A model generated the notes under the pieces. That model made no database searches and was not told the origin of the DNA. It worked only from the letters and a program-made list of their open reading frames with translations. DNA of 64,000 nucleotides, taken from the NCBI GenBank assembly GCA_905209085.1, contig CAJLRM010000011.1, forward strand, positions 5,255 to 69,254. Direction: 5' to 3'. How positions within the stretch are numbered: the stretch's first letter is position 1; each line of letters starts with the position of its first letter. A program made the position numbers and the translations under genes. The DNA comes from an uncultured Eubacteriales bacterium. Its GTDB lineage: Bacteria > Bacillota > Clostridia > Christensenellales > Borkfalkiaceae. Shown here piece after piece: positions 17,746-27,145 of the stretch.

Positions 17746-19053
17746 ATGGACTTATTCGACTTTAACAACAACGAAGAAACGGCAAAACCGCTTGCCGAAA
17801 GAATGCGCGCCAATAATCTCGACGAGTTTATCGGGCAGAAGCATATCGTTTCGGAACATTCCCTGTTGCGGCGCGCCATCGCCACGGACAAACTCGGCAG
17901 CTGTATTTTCTGGGGGCCTCCCGGCTGCGGCAAGACGACGCTCGCCAATATCATCGCGCTACGCACGAACGGGGAGTTTATCAAGCTCAACGCCGTCAAT
18001 TCGGGCGTGGCGGACGTGAAAAAAGCGGTGGATACCGCGCGGAATAATCTGAAAATGTACGGCAAGCGCACCTATTTGATGCTGGACGAGTGCCACCGCT
18101 TCAATAAAACGCAGAGCGATTCGTTGCTTCCCGCCATCGAACAGGGCACCATTATTTTTATCGGCTCCACGACGGAAAATCCCTACGCGTCCATGACGCC
18201 CGCCATCGTTTCCAGATGTCGGGTGTTCGAGTTCAAGCGATTGACGGAGGAGGATATTTCGGGCGCGCTGTACGCCGCGCTCAAAAATCGTCATAAAGGG
18301 CTGGGGAAGATGAACGTGGAAGCCGACGAGGAGGCGATCGCCCATATCGCCCGTATGGCGGGCGGGGATCTGCGTTCCGCCTACAACGCGCTGGAACTCG
18401 CCGCGATGACGACTTCGCCCGACCAAAGCGGAAAGGTGCACATCGCCCTCGCCGACGCGGAACAGTCCATTCAGAGAAAGGCACTCAGTTACAACGAGGA
18501 CGACTATTACGATTTTCTTTCCGCTTTCTGCAAATCCCTGCGCGGAAGCGACGCGAACGCGGCGCTCTACTACGCGATGCGGCTCATCGAAGGCGGATGC
18601 GATCCCATGCTGATCGCGCGGCGGCTGGTGGCGCATTCGGCGGAGGACGTGGGCATGGCGGATCCGCGGGCGTTGCAGATAGCGACTTCCGCCATGTACG
18701 CCTTTGAAAAGCTGGGTTATCCCGAGGGACTCATTCCCCTTTCGGAAGGAATTATTTACGTCTGCGAGGCGGATAAGAGCTATTCGGTGAAAAACGCGAT
18801 GCTGGCCGCGAAGGACGACGCCTCTCGGGTGCGCGACGACGCCGTTCCTCCCTACTTGAAGGACAATTCTTTCGGAAGCAAGGAGGATAAGGCGCAAAGC
18901 CGCAATTATAAATTCCCGCACGATTACGGCGGCTATGTGGAGCAGCAGTATCTGCCCGATTCCTTAAAGGACAGGATCTATTATATTCCCGGAGAGAACG
19001 GGTACGAAAACACCGTAAAGGAGATCCGCGCCCGCAAGGGAAAAAAGAACTGA
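17746..19053 (+). CDS. rarA: Replication-associated recombination protein A (AAA+ ATPase)
   Basis: A 435-residue AAA+ ATPase of the RarA/MgsA/WRNIP1 family, which acts at stalled replication forks. Walker A (GPPGCGKTT) lies near residues 58-66 and Walker B (LMLDECHRFN) near 111-120. A sensor-1 region (IGSTTENPYASM) follows, and the C-terminal tetramerisation domain contains the family segment HDYGGYVEQQYLPD. Full length. It is a likely single gene between patatin and Nudix genes. Confidence 0.94.
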   Translation: MDLFDFNNNEETAKPLAERMRANNLDEFIGQKHIVSEHSLLRRAIATDKLGSCIFWGPPGCGKTTLANIIALRTNGEFIKLNAVNSGVADVKKAVDTARNNLKMYGKRTYLMLDECHRFNKTQSDSLLPAIEQGTIIFIGSTTENPYASMTPAIVSRCRVFEFKRLTEEDISGALYAALKNRHKGLGKMNVEADEEAIAHIARMAGGDLRSAYNALELAAMTTSPDQSGKVHIALADAEQSIQRKALSYNEDDYYDFLSAFCKSLRGSDANAALYYAMRLIEGGCDPMLIARRLVAHSAEDVGMADPRALQIATSAMYAFEKLGYPEGLIPLSEGIIYVCEADKSYSVKNAMLAAKDDASRVRDDAVPPYLKDNSFGSKEDKAQSRNYKFPHDYGGYVEQQYLPDSLKDRIYYIPGENGYENTVKEIRARKGKKN

Positions 19054-19152
19054 AAGGGCGGCGTTCCCAAACCGTCCTTGAAAATAGGGCGGAACGGGAA
19101 GAAAAGTGTTCGGTTTGCCAAGCGTGCGCGGCTTTCGCCGCAGGAGGCGGAG

Positions 19153-19599
19153 ATGAAAGAAAAAATCGCGGTCCGTTTCTATCCGGACGCCGACGACGAA
19201 AAAATCAGATTCGTCGTCATCCTCTGCCGTAAGGAGGGAAAATGGCTGCTCGTCAAACACCGGCAAAGGAACACTTACGAATTTCCCGGCGGGCATAGGG
19301 AAGCGGGAGAAACTTCGGATGAAGCCGCCGATAGAGAACTGAAAGAGGAAACGGGCGCTTCGAGCTACCGTATCGAGCGGCTTTGCGCCTATTCCGTGAC
19401 GGGCAGAACGCCCGTCAACGAGAGCGGGGAAGAATCGTTCGGAATGCTCTATTATGCGGAAGTGGAAAAAGACGGGAAGATCGTCAGCGAAATCGAATGC
19501 TCCCGCCTGTTCGACGTTTTTCCGGAGAAAGAGCTGCTCACCTATCCCGATATTCAGCCGAAATTCATAGAATACATAAACGGGAGGGGCGCGCCGTGA
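19153..19599 (+). CDS. Nudix hydrolase
   Basis: A 148-residue Nudix hydrolase. The Nudix box fits GX5EX7REUXEEXGU exactly, from GHREAGE through RELKEETGA, at about residues 58-80. The start is the ATG at 19153, with AGGAGGCGG just before it; the longer open frame upstream lacks such a site. The substrate cannot be deduced; family members act on NTPs or nucleotide-sugar pyrophosphates. It overlaps the GNAT gene by four bases (GTGA). Confidence 0.85.
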   Translation: MKEKIAVRFYPDADDEKIRFVVILCRKEGKWLLVKHRQRNTYEFPGGHREAGETSDEAADRELKEETGASSYRIERLCAYSVTGRTPVNESGEESFGMLYYAEVEKDGKIVSEIECSRLFDVFPEKELLTYPDIQPKFIEYINGRGAP

Positions 19600-20057
19600 T
19601 TTTAAGAGCTTACGCCAAGGAGGATCTTCCCCAAATCCTCGCGTTATTCCGCGAAACGGTGCACGCCGTCAACGCGGCGGATTATACGCCCCGGCAGCTG
19701 GAAGCGTGGGCGCCGTCGGAACTCGACGTGAAAAAATGGGAGGCTTCCCTCGCCGCGCATTACGCTTTGCTGGCGTGGGAGAAGGAAAAGTTGCTCGGCT
19801 TCGGGGACATCGACGAGAGCGGGTATCTCGACCGCTTGTACGTCGCCGCGGACAGTTTGCGCCGGGGAATCGGCAGGGCGCTGAGCGAGGCATTGGAAGA
19901 ATATGCGCGGACAAAGGGCGCCCGTCGGCTGAGCGTATACGCTTCGATTACGGCAAAGCCGTTTTTCGAAAAAATGGGGTATCGGGCGCTGCGCTCGCAA
20001 GAGGCGGAAAGAAGAGACGTTCTGCTGACGAATTTCTATATGGAAAAAAATCTTTAA
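19596..20057 (+). CDS. GNAT family N-acetyltransferase
   Basis: A 153-residue acetyltransferase. The acetyl-CoA-binding motif A appears as DRLYVAADSLRRGIGRALSEALE (R-x-x-G-I-G core near residue 90). The C-terminal KPFFEKMGYRAL segment is typical of the family. The start is GTG, overlapping the Nudix stop by four bases, so the two are translationally coupled. The protein begins directly with ILRAYAKEDLP, the usual first strand. Substrate unknown. Confidence 0.85.
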   Translation: MILRAYAKEDLPQILALFRETVHAVNAADYTPRQLEAWAPSELDVKKWEASLAAHYALLAWEKEKLLGFGDIDESGYLDRLYVAADSLRRGIGRALSEALEEYARTKGARRLSVYASITAKPFFEKMGYRALRSQEAERRDVLLTNFYMEKNL

Positions 20058-20235
20058 AACGGCGGGAAAGAAAGGCGCTGTCAAATGCCGCGCCGAGGGA
20101 TAAAAGACCGAAAAACGAAAAGATGCAAAAAGCAGCCGGAGCAAGACGGCAGAGAAAATCGTGGAAAAGAAGTTCGTTTCCCTTTGTCGGCGCGGGCGGG
20201 CAATCGAAAAAGTAAAATCCGAAGGAGGTACGTTT

Positions 20236-20766
20236 ATGAAATGTTTATATTGCGACTGTACGGAAAGCAAGGTGATCGATTCGCGCTCGGCGGACGACGA
20301 CAGGACGATCCGCCGCCGCAGGGAATGCGTCGGCTGCGGCAGACGGTTTACTACCTACGAAACCATTGAAGTCACCCCTGTGCTCGTCGTTAAAAACAAC
20401 GGCACGCGGCAGTCTTTCAACGCCGAAAAGATCCGCAACGGCATCATCAAGTCCTGCGAAAAAAGACCTGTGCCGATGGCGGTCATCGACGGTATGGTAA
20501 CGGATATCTCCAAACAGGTATACAACAGCATGGAAAGCGAGGTGACGTCCAAACAAATCGGCGAGATGGTGATGGAACGCCTGAAAAAAGTAGACGAGGT
20601 CGCCTACGTCCGCTATGCCTCCGTGTATCGCTCCTTCAAGGACATCTCCTCCTTCCTCTCCGAACTCAAAGAGATGATGAAGGAGGGAAATCGGGAGCGG
20701 AGCAAGATCGAAAAGGCGGGCAGAGAAATAAAAGAGCTTGGGGGCGGCAAGACGGAAAATGAGTAA
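20236..20766 (+). CDS. nrdR: Transcriptional repressor of ribonucleotide reductase genes
   Basis: NrdR (176 residues) is an ATP-cone regulator that represses ribonucleotide reductase genes according to ATP/dATP level. The N-terminal zinc ribbon has two Cys pairs (CLYC and CVGCG). An ATP-cone domain runs from about residue 49 to 139 (VVKNNGTRQSFNAEKIRNGI, then YVRYASVYRSF). GAAGGAGG precedes the ATG, which decides the start over a longer upstream frame. The C-terminal tail (about residues 150-176) is a charged extension. It overlaps ispG by eight bases. Confidence 0.94.
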   Translation: MKCLYCDCTESKVIDSRSADDDRTIRRRRECVGCGRRFTTYETIEVTPVLVVKNNGTRQSFNAEKIRNGIIKSCEKRPVPMAVIDGMVTDISKQVYNSMESEVTSKQIGEMVMERLKKVDEVAYVRYASVYRSFKDISSFLSELKEMMKEGNRERSKIEKAGREIKELGGGKTENE

Positions 20767-21820
20767 ACGGACCAGGCAGGTAAGCGTCGGCGGCGTTTTG
20801 GTGGGCGGCGGCGAGCGCGTGAAAGTCCAATCGATGACGACGACGAAAACTTCGGACGTAGAGGGGACCGTCAGACAAATCGGCGCCCTCGAAGAAGCGG
20901 GATGCGAAATCGTGCGGGTAGCGGTTTCGGACGAAGCGGATGCGGCGGCGGTGCGCGCCGTCAAGGAAAGGATCCGCCTGCCGTTGGTGGCGGATATTCA
21001 CTTTTCTCCGAAATTGGCGGCTGCGGCGATCGAGAACGGCGCGGATAAGGTGCGCATCAATCCCGGAAACATCGGCGGGGAGAAAGAGATAAAATACGTC
21101 GCGGATTGTATCCGCGCCCACGGCATTCCCGTGCGTGTCGGCTCCAATACGGGCAGTATAGAAGCGAACTTTTTAAAAAAGTACGGCAGAAGCGCGGAGG
21201 CGCTCGTCGAAAGCGCCCTCTATAACGTGGGCGTTTTGGAAAAATTCGGCGTGACGGACATCGTCATCTCCGTCAAGGCGTCCTCCGTCCCGCTGACGGT
21301 CCGCGCTTACACGCTGTTGAGCGAAAGGACGGACTATCCCCTGCACGTGGGCGTCACGGAAGCGGGCACCACGGAAGCGGGCATCGTCAAAAGCGCCGTC
21401 GGGATAGGCGCGCTGCTTTTGAACGGCATCGGCGACACCGTCCGCGTTTCTTTGACGGACGATCCCGTGCGCGAGGTGTACGCGGCAAAACATATCCTGC
21501 GCGCCTGCGGTTTGGAGGAAAGGTATGTGGAGGTCGTTTCCTGTCCCACCTGCGGCAGGTGTGCGTGGGAGAGCATGAGTTTGGCGCAGAAAGTGGCCGA
21601 ATTTGTCAAACCGTATTCCGTCAAGGCGAAGATAGCGGTGATGGGGTGCGTGGTGAACGGTCCGGGCGAAGCGAAGGACGCGGATTTGGGAATCGCGGGC
21701 GGGCAGGGGTACTGCCTGTTGTTCAAAAAGGGAGAACCCTATAAAAAAATAAGAGCGGAAAATGCGGAAGAGGAATTTTTCGAGGAGTTGAAAATATTTT
21801 TAAACGATGGCAATCAATAA
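20759..21820 (+). CDS. ispG: 4-hydroxy-3-methylbut-2-en-1-yl diphosphate synthase
   Basis: IspG/GcpE (353 residues) is a [4Fe-4S] enzyme of the MEP isoprenoid pathway. The N-terminal TIM-barrel part starts RQVSVGGVLVGGGERVKVQSM. The C-terminal cluster-binding part shows CPTCGRC and GCVVNGPGEAKDADLG. The ATG at 20759 lies inside the nrdR 3' end. It overlaps the following PolC-like gene by 14 bp. In Clostridia ispG is commonly followed by polC, and the relic of that order is visible here. Confidence 0.94.
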   Translation: MSKRTRQVSVGGVLVGGGERVKVQSMTTTKTSDVEGTVRQIGALEEAGCEIVRVAVSDEADAAAVRAVKERIRLPLVADIHFSPKLAAAAIENGADKVRINPGNIGGEKEIKYVADCIRAHGIPVRVGSNTGSIEANFLKKYGRSAEALVESALYNVGVLEKFGVTDIVISVKASSVPLTVRAYTLLSERTDYPLHVGVTEAGTTEAGIVKSAVGIGALLLNGIGDTVRVSLTDDPVREVYAAKHILRACGLEERYVEVVSCPTCGRCAWESMSLAQKVAEFVKPYSVKAKIAVMGCVVNGPGEAKDADLGIAGGQGYCLLFKKGEPYKKIRAENAEEEFFEELKIFLNDGNQ

Positions 21821-23387
21821 GACGGAAGAATACTTAAACGAGATCCGTGCAATCGACGGATTACAGAACGCGATTTTGACCGGCATCACGGTGTATAAGC
21901 GGGAGATGGCGGCGGAATTTACCCTCATCACCGATAAGGCGTATACCGCTCTGTCGGAAGAACGTGCAAAAAAGACGACGGTCAAATACCTGCCCCCGTC
22001 CTTTTCTCCGCGCATCCGGATCGTCAAACGGGTGCCCGATCGGGAAATTCTCAAAAAGCGCATCTATGAATTCATGAATTCCCGCTTTCCCGCGGCAGCC
22101 GCGTTTTTGAAGGAAGAGGACATCGAAGTGGAGATGCTGCAAAGCGGCGCCAATTTTTGTTTCGATGTCGCTTCCGGGGAGCAATCCCTGTTCACTTCGG
22201 GCAGGATATTGGACGAAGTGAGCGCATACCTCAAAAGCGTCTTTTGCGGCAGCTTTTACGGCAACGTCCGCATCGTGGAGAAGGAGCGCGAGGAAATTTC
22301 CCTGGAAGAGGATTATTCGGACAGCGACGAGGAATACGTGCAGACCACCCGCTTTTTCCCCATCGTCAACTTCAAGCGACTGGACGGCGCGGACGAAGTC
22401 CCCAAATACGCCGCGTATATCGCCGACGCCGTAGGGGAGGAGAACGAGAATCTCACGCTCTGCGGGACGATCGCTTTTATTCAGGAACGCGAATACACGA
22501 AAAAGAACGAAAAGACGGGCGAGGAAGTGCAAAAGCTCCGCTTTTCTCTGACGATTGAGGACGGAACGGGCAGTATACGCGTCACTTACTTTCCCAAAAA
22601 GGCGACCGTCGATAAGATCCGCGAGTTGAAGACGGGGGATTGGGTGGTGCTCAGCGGCGCGAACGAATCGTATAACGGCAGCATTTCCTATACTGCCAAG
22701 CGAATCAATTACGGCACTCAGCCCGAAGGATTCCTTCCCGAGGCGCGAAAGGGAAGACCCGTTCCCAAAGCCTATCACACCGTTTTTCCCGAGCCGTATA
22801 TCGACTATACGCAGGCGGGATTTTTCGATCAACCGGAAAAGCCTGCCGCCCTGAAAAATAATACCTTCGTCGTGTTCGACCTGGAAACGACGGGACTGAA
22901 TAATCAACCCGCTATGGGAAAAATGGACCGCATCATCGAGATCGGCGCCGTGAAGATAGTGGACGGGGACATCGCGGAAAAGTTTTCGACGTTCGTCGCC
23001 TGTCCCACCCGCCTGCCGCCGGAAATCGTTTCTCTGACGGGAATTCACGACGAGGATCTCGTGGGCGCGCCGACCATCGACAAAGTGATTCCGGATTTTT
23101 ATAAATTCTGCGAGGGGTGTTTTCTCGTCGGGCACAACGTGCAGTTCGACTATCGGTTTATCCGTTATTACGGCGAAGAAAACAGATATATGTTCGATCA
23201 GAAACAATACGACACCCTCACGCTTGCGCAGGAGCTTCTGCGCGGCGTCGGTCTGAACAATTATAAATTGAACACCATCGCCGATCATTACGGCTTCACC
23301 TTCAATCATCACCGCGCTTTTGACGACGCGTTGACGACGGCGAAAATTTTTATCGAACTCATCAAACAGAGAAAGGCGCTTCCCTGA
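21807..23387 (+). CDS. PolC-derived OB-fold/exonuclease protein lacking the polymerase
   Basis: A 526-residue protein in the place where Bacillota carry polC. Residues 1-200 resemble the PolC N-terminal domain. Residues 215-302 are an OB fold (LTLCGTIAF..KLRFSLTIEDGTGSIRV). Residues 352-520 are a DEDDh 3'-5' exonuclease with all catalytic residues: D358 and E360 (FDLETTG), D448 (HNVQFDYRF), and H502 and D507 (HRAFDDA). In PolC the exonuclease is inserted into a PHP domain and followed by the polymerase, about 1430 residues in all. Here a 45-residue linker replaces the first PHP part, and everything after the exonuclease is missing. The intact active site and the 14-bp overlap with ispG argue for a working protein rather than decay. 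It may be a proofreading or repair exonuclease. Confidence 0.85.
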   Translation: MAINKTEEYLNEIRAIDGLQNAILTGITVYKREMAAEFTLITDKAYTALSEERAKKTTVKYLPPSFSPRIRIVKRVPDREILKKRIYEFMNSRFPAAAAFLKEEDIEVEMLQSGANFCFDVASGEQSLFTSGRILDEVSAYLKSVFCGSFYGNVRIVEKEREEISLEEDYSDSDEEYVQTTRFFPIVNFKRLDGADEVPKYAAYIADAVGEENENLTLCGTIAFIQEREYTKKNEKTGEEVQKLRFSLTIEDGTGSIRVTYFPKKATVDKIRELKTGDWVVLSGANESYNGSISYTAKRINYGTQPEGFLPEARKGRPVPKAYHTVFPEPYIDYTQAGFFDQPEKPAALKNNTFVVFDLETTGLNNQPAMGKMDRIIEIGAVKIVDGDIAEKFSTFVACPTRLPPEIVSLTGIHDEDLVGAPTIDKVIPDFYKFCEGCFLVGHNVQFDYRFIRYYGEENRYMFDQKQYDTLTLAQELLRGVGLNNYKLNTIADHYGFTFNHHRAFDDALTTAKIFIELIKQRKALP

Positions 23388-23438
23388 TCGCAGACAAGAA
23401 AGATCTGTCGGGGAAAGCGGGCTTGTCCCGGCGTGAAT

Positions 23439-23476
23439 AAGCGGTCCCGAAACGAATTATGGTTTCGGGACCGCTT
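23439..23476. terminator. 15-bp inverted repeat between convergent genes
   Basis: A perfect 15-bp stem (23439-23453 with 23462-23476, loop of eight) lies between the ends of the PolC-like gene and the c-di-GMP enzyme gene. No T run follows on either strand, so it is a terminator-like or mRNA-end-protecting hairpin rather than a textbook terminator. Confidence 0.55.
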
Positions 23477-23536
23477 GGTCGATTATGTGCTTTTTAAGAC
23501 GCCCGTCAGTCCAAGGGCGCGCTCTTTTACGAAACT

Positions 23537-26500
23537 TTATTCTTTTTTCGCAAAGCGGCAGCAGTGCTTCCCTTCCCGTTTCGCCCGATACATTGCGCCG
23601 TCCGCGGCGAGGAACAACTCCTCGAAAGAGGCTCCGTCGCGGGGACATAAGGCGATGCCGATGCTCACGGAAATGGGGGATGCGTCGGGGGCGGTCTGCT
23701 CGGCGATGCGCTGAATCAGCGCCTCCGCCTTTTCCCTTGCGTCCGTTTCGTTCCTGGTCTGCGGCGCAAACACCACCAGCTCGTCGCCGCCGACGCGCCC
23801 GAGCACGTTCGCGTTTCCGAATACGTCCCGTATGCGTTCCGCGAGTCCGCGGAGAATTTTGTCGCCGAGAATATGCCCGTAGGTGTCGTTGATCCTTTTG
23901 AAGTCGTCCGCGTCTATCATAAACAGCGCGCCCGCTTGTTCTTTTTCGAGCTGCGCGCGTATCTGTTGTTCTGCGGGCGCCTTGTTGAGAAAACCCGTCA
24001 GTCCGTCCGTTTCCGCCATCTCCATCAGTCTGTCCTCGCGCTGTTTTAAGTCGTCTATATCGACGATTTTTCCGACCACGGACGTAAGCACTCCCTTTTT
24101 GTAAAGATAGAGGAAATGCACGAGGCACCAAAAATAAGCGTCCGTGTCGGGGTGGGTAAATCTGACGCGCGCCTCGCGCTGTTCGCACCGCCCCGCAAGC
24201 ATGGCTTTCAGTTCCTCCATGTCCCCGGCGTAAACGTAGCCGCGCTCGATATTTTTGAGGAAAGAAGTCTGCACCAGCGCGTGTACCTTGAACAGCTTTT
24301 CCGCGTTCGGCGTAAACCGCATCGTGTCTTTTATACAGTCGTAATCGAACAGTACGGTGTCGGAAAATTGCTGTAACAGCAGATATCGCTTGTCTTCGGA
24401 AGTGAGCTTTCCCTGCAAGCGTTTGGAAAGGAAGAGGAAAATCCCGCAGACGAGGACCATGGCGGTGAGAAGAACCGCGGTCGCCGCGATGGAATTGGAA
24501 ATGATGGTTTGAGAGCGCGCAGAGGCGGCGTCCGCCGTGATGAAAATCAGCAGATTCCAGTCGTTGTAGGGAAGGCTCGCCAAAGAAGCGTAAATGGGGG
24601 AGGCGGCGTTCTCCTGTAATCGGACGCTGGCGATGTCCGCGGCTTTGGCGGTTTCCGCGCGCCCGTATAACTCCCGCAGCTTGTTTTTCGCATACTCGGA
24701 CAGCGGGGCGTCCAATATGCAGCCCGTCCCTTCCGTTTGTGCGCCTGTCGGCAGGATATTTCCTTGGAGATCGGTGAGATAACAGCCCAGGATTTCCCCT
24801 TGCGAGGCGGGGAAAGGGGAAACTTGCGTCAGCACCGACGCCTTGACGACGGCGCGGATTGCCCCTTCGAAACTGCCGTCTGCGGCAAAGACGGGCACGC
24901 CCGCCGCAAAACAGTAACAGCCTCCCACGCTTTCCGAATAGTAGATGTCCGAAACGACCGTTTCGCCCGCTTTCAGCGCGTTTACGATCTCCTCGTCCTG
25001 CGGACGCTGCGAAAGATTGGCGTCCAGGTCGGCGATCGTGTTGTATTGGTACACCGTTCCCTCGGAATCGGCGTTGAGCAGTCGCAGATATGCCTCGATG
25101 AGAGTTTCGTCGGAATTGTCCCCGATGACGGCGGCAAGCGTTTTTAACGCCCCGATTTGCTGTCGGACGGCGGAAAGGGAATTGCTCCTTTGTTCCGAGG
25201 CATAGGCGCTCAGCGTTTCCGCCGTCATTTCTGCGAATTGTCCTTGCGTGGAACGCCTTTGATAGGCGAAGGTGAAGAGGACGGAAACGGTGAGAAACAC
25301 GGCGCACAGCGCCATGGCGAATACGTGCACGGGAAAACGGGCGCCGCGGGAATTCCGTTTGAAGGAGGCTTGGCTCCCTTTCTCCTCGCCTTTTTCTCCC
25401 GCCTTCTTTTTTTCTGCGAAACGCAGTTCGTATTTTCCTTGAAGGATGCGGTACGTTTCGTAAAATTTTTCGGGCGGGACGGGTTTGGAAAAATAGAATC
25501 CCTGCACGCGGGTACAGCCCAGCCTAAGAAGGTATCGGCACTGTTCCTCCGTTTCCACGCCTTCGCAGAGCACCGCGGTCTGCAAGCGCTGGGAGATGTT
25601 GATGAGATTGGGGAGCAGCGCTTCGTTGCGCCGTTTCAGTTCGGGATTTTCGGATAAAAATTTTTTGTCCAATTTGAGAACGTCGAAATTCAGTTCCTGC
25701 CAGATATTGATTCCCGCGTAACCCGAGCCGAAATCGTCTATGGCGACGCCGTATCCGTAAAGGCGGAGCTTGTCTATCAGTTTTTTTGCGTCGGTGAAGT
25801 CGTTGAGAAAAATCGTTTCCGTCAGCTCGAATTGCAGCAGATCGGAAGGAATGCCGTACTGTGCGGCGATGGCGTGGAGCCTTTCCGCGGCATCGGGATT
25901 TTGCGTGTGCAGGCGGGAGAGGTTGACGGACGTCCTCACGACGGGCAGACCGCGCTTTATCCTCTCGGACAAAAAACGGCAGACTTGACGGCACACGAGC
26001 AGATCCAATTCGACGATAGAGCCGTTGCTCTCCATCAAGGGCAGGAATTTATCGGGAGAAATGAGTTCACCGTTTTCACCCTGCCGTCTGACGAGCGCTT
26101 CGGCGCCGTGTATCTCGCCCGTTCTGAGGTCGACTTTCGGCTGTAAAAAGAAGCAGAAGCTTTCCTGTTGCAGCGCCAGATTGAGTTCCTCTTCCATTTT
26201 TCGCTGCGCGGAGATGGCACGTATATATTCGCTGTCGTAGGGAAGCGTTTTGCCGTGACCCGTCCTCTTGGCTTCCTTCCTCGCAAAATTGGCTTCCTCG
26301 ATGGCTTCATTGATGGTCGAAAGGGATACGCGACTGAAACCGCAGGGGAAATTCAGGCGGCAGGCGGGATATTTTTGCTGCTGTCCGACGAGAAATTCCG
26401 CGGTGCGCAGCTGACGTTCCGCAATGATTTTTTCGGTGAGCGTCCCCGCGGGATAGCGCATGAGATAGAGAAAATGATCGGAATAAAAGCGCGTGTGCGT

Positions 26501-26716
26501 AAGGATCTCGGAATGCCGTCCCATAAACTCGTCTATGGCGCGCAGCAATTCGTCCCCCGCTTCCAAGCCGTAGACGCGGTTGATGTTGCGGAAGCCGAAT
26601 ACGTCCACGCAGAAAATGAAAAATTCCACGCCTTCGGACGAATCCGCCAGGATCCTCTTCAACCGATCTATGAAATCCTTTTGCGTATTTTTGATAAAGT
26701 CTTCTTTGATATTCAC
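23537..26716 (-). CDS. Membrane-bound cyclic-di-GMP enzyme: EAL-dCache-PAS-GGDEF
   Basis: A 1059-residue signalling protein. Residues 1-165 look like a degenerate GGDEF domain (SDHFL where GGDEF would be). Residues 170-430 are an EAL phosphodiesterase with GAEALVRR near 205, DDFGSG near 328, LKLD and CEGVETEEQ, so it is probably active. TM1 spans about 463-485, an extracytoplasmic Cache-like sensor 490-740, and TM2 about 742-765. A PAS-like region follows (775-890), then a C-terminal GGDEF domain with VGGDELVV near 975. It could therefore both make and degrade c-di-GMP. The order, EAL first and GGDEF last on either side of a sensor, is the reverse of the usual arrangement. The start is a GTG with GGGGGAG seven bases before it. 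It lies inverted between the polC remnant and rimP, two genes normally adjacent. Confidence 0.88.
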   Translation of the reverse strand: MNIKEDFIKNTQKDFIDRLKRILADSSEGVEFFIFCVDVFGFRNINRVYGLEAGDELLRAIDEFMGRHSEILTHTRFYSDHFLYLMRYPAGTLTEKIIAERQLRTAEFLVGQQQKYPACRLNFPCGFSRVSLSTINEAIEEANFARKEAKRTGHGKTLPYDSEYIRAISAQRKMEEELNLALQQESFCFFLQPKVDLRTGEIHGAEALVRRQGENGELISPDKFLPLMESNGSIVELDLLVCRQVCRFLSERIKRGLPVVRTSVNLSRLHTQNPDAAERLHAIAAQYGIPSDLLQFELTETIFLNDFTDAKKLIDKLRLYGYGVAIDDFGSGYAGINIWQELNFDVLKLDKKFLSENPELKRRNEALLPNLINISQRLQTAVLCEGVETEEQCRYLLRLGCTRVQGFYFSKPVPPEKFYETYRILQGKYELRFAEKKKAGEKGEEKGSQASFKRNSRGARFPVHVFAMALCAVFLTVSVLFTFAYQRRSTQGQFAEMTAETLSAYASEQRSNSLSAVRQQIGALKTLAAVIGDNSDETLIEAYLRLLNADSEGTVYQYNTIADLDANLSQRPQDEEIVNALKAGETVVSDIYYSESVGGCYCFAAGVPVFAADGSFEGAIRAVVKASVLTQVSPFPASQGEILGCYLTDLQGNILPTGAQTEGTGCILDAPLSEYAKNKLRELYGRAETAKAADIASVRLQENAASPIYASLASLPYNDWNLLIFITADAASARSQTIISNSIAATAVLLTAMVLVCGIFLFLSKRLQGKLTSEDKRYLLLQQFSDTVLFDYDCIKDTMRFTPNAEKLFKVHALVQTSFLKNIERGYVYAGDMEELKAMLAGRCEQREARVRFTHPDTDAYFWCLVHFLYLYKKGVLTSVVGKIVDIDDLKQREDRLMEMAETDGLTGFLNKAPAEQQIRAQLEKEQAGALFMIDADDFKRINDTYGHILGDKILRGLAERIRDVFGNANVLGRVGGDELVVFAPQTRNETDAREKAEALIQRIAEQTAPDASPISVSIGIALCPRDGASFEELFLAADGAMYRAKREGKHCCRFAKKE

Positions 26717-26977
26717 TTGTCGCTCCCCCTTATTCGGACGGCGTGAACGAACTCTCTCCGCAGATGACGTTCCCTTAAACGGGCGAAAAAGCGGCGGAAA
26801 GAAAAGGTATAATATTGGATTCTGCTTCGGCGTCGTGCTCTTTTATCCGACGCTTCAAGGCAGTGTTCCTTCGGACGGGAAAAATTCCCGTTTTATCGCG
26901 TTTTTTGACGGAAAAAATTATTAGCGGCCGCGTCACAACTTCGCGCTTTTAAAAAAATGCGTTTCATATTATTTTTT

Positions 26978-27006
26978 CGTATACGCGTGCGGCTCTTCTT
27001 TTTCAA
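26978..27006 (-). promoter_or_regulatory. Second candidate promoter of the c-di-GMP enzyme
   Basis: On the minus strand TTGAAA (27001-27006) and TATACG (26978-26983) are separated by exactly 17 bp. This weaker promoter lies inside the leader that would start at the upstream C-tract promoter and could give constant expression. Confidence 0.45.
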
Positions 27007-27145
27007 AAAGATTCTTTTCCTATATTTTCACCTCGCTTTTTTCGAAAGAACACATCAAAAGAGGAGCGTTCCCCTTGGGAGTATCCGAAAAACTTTCTCA
27101 AAAATTCTGCTGCCGACGCGCTCGTTTCGACTCTTCGGGAAACCT

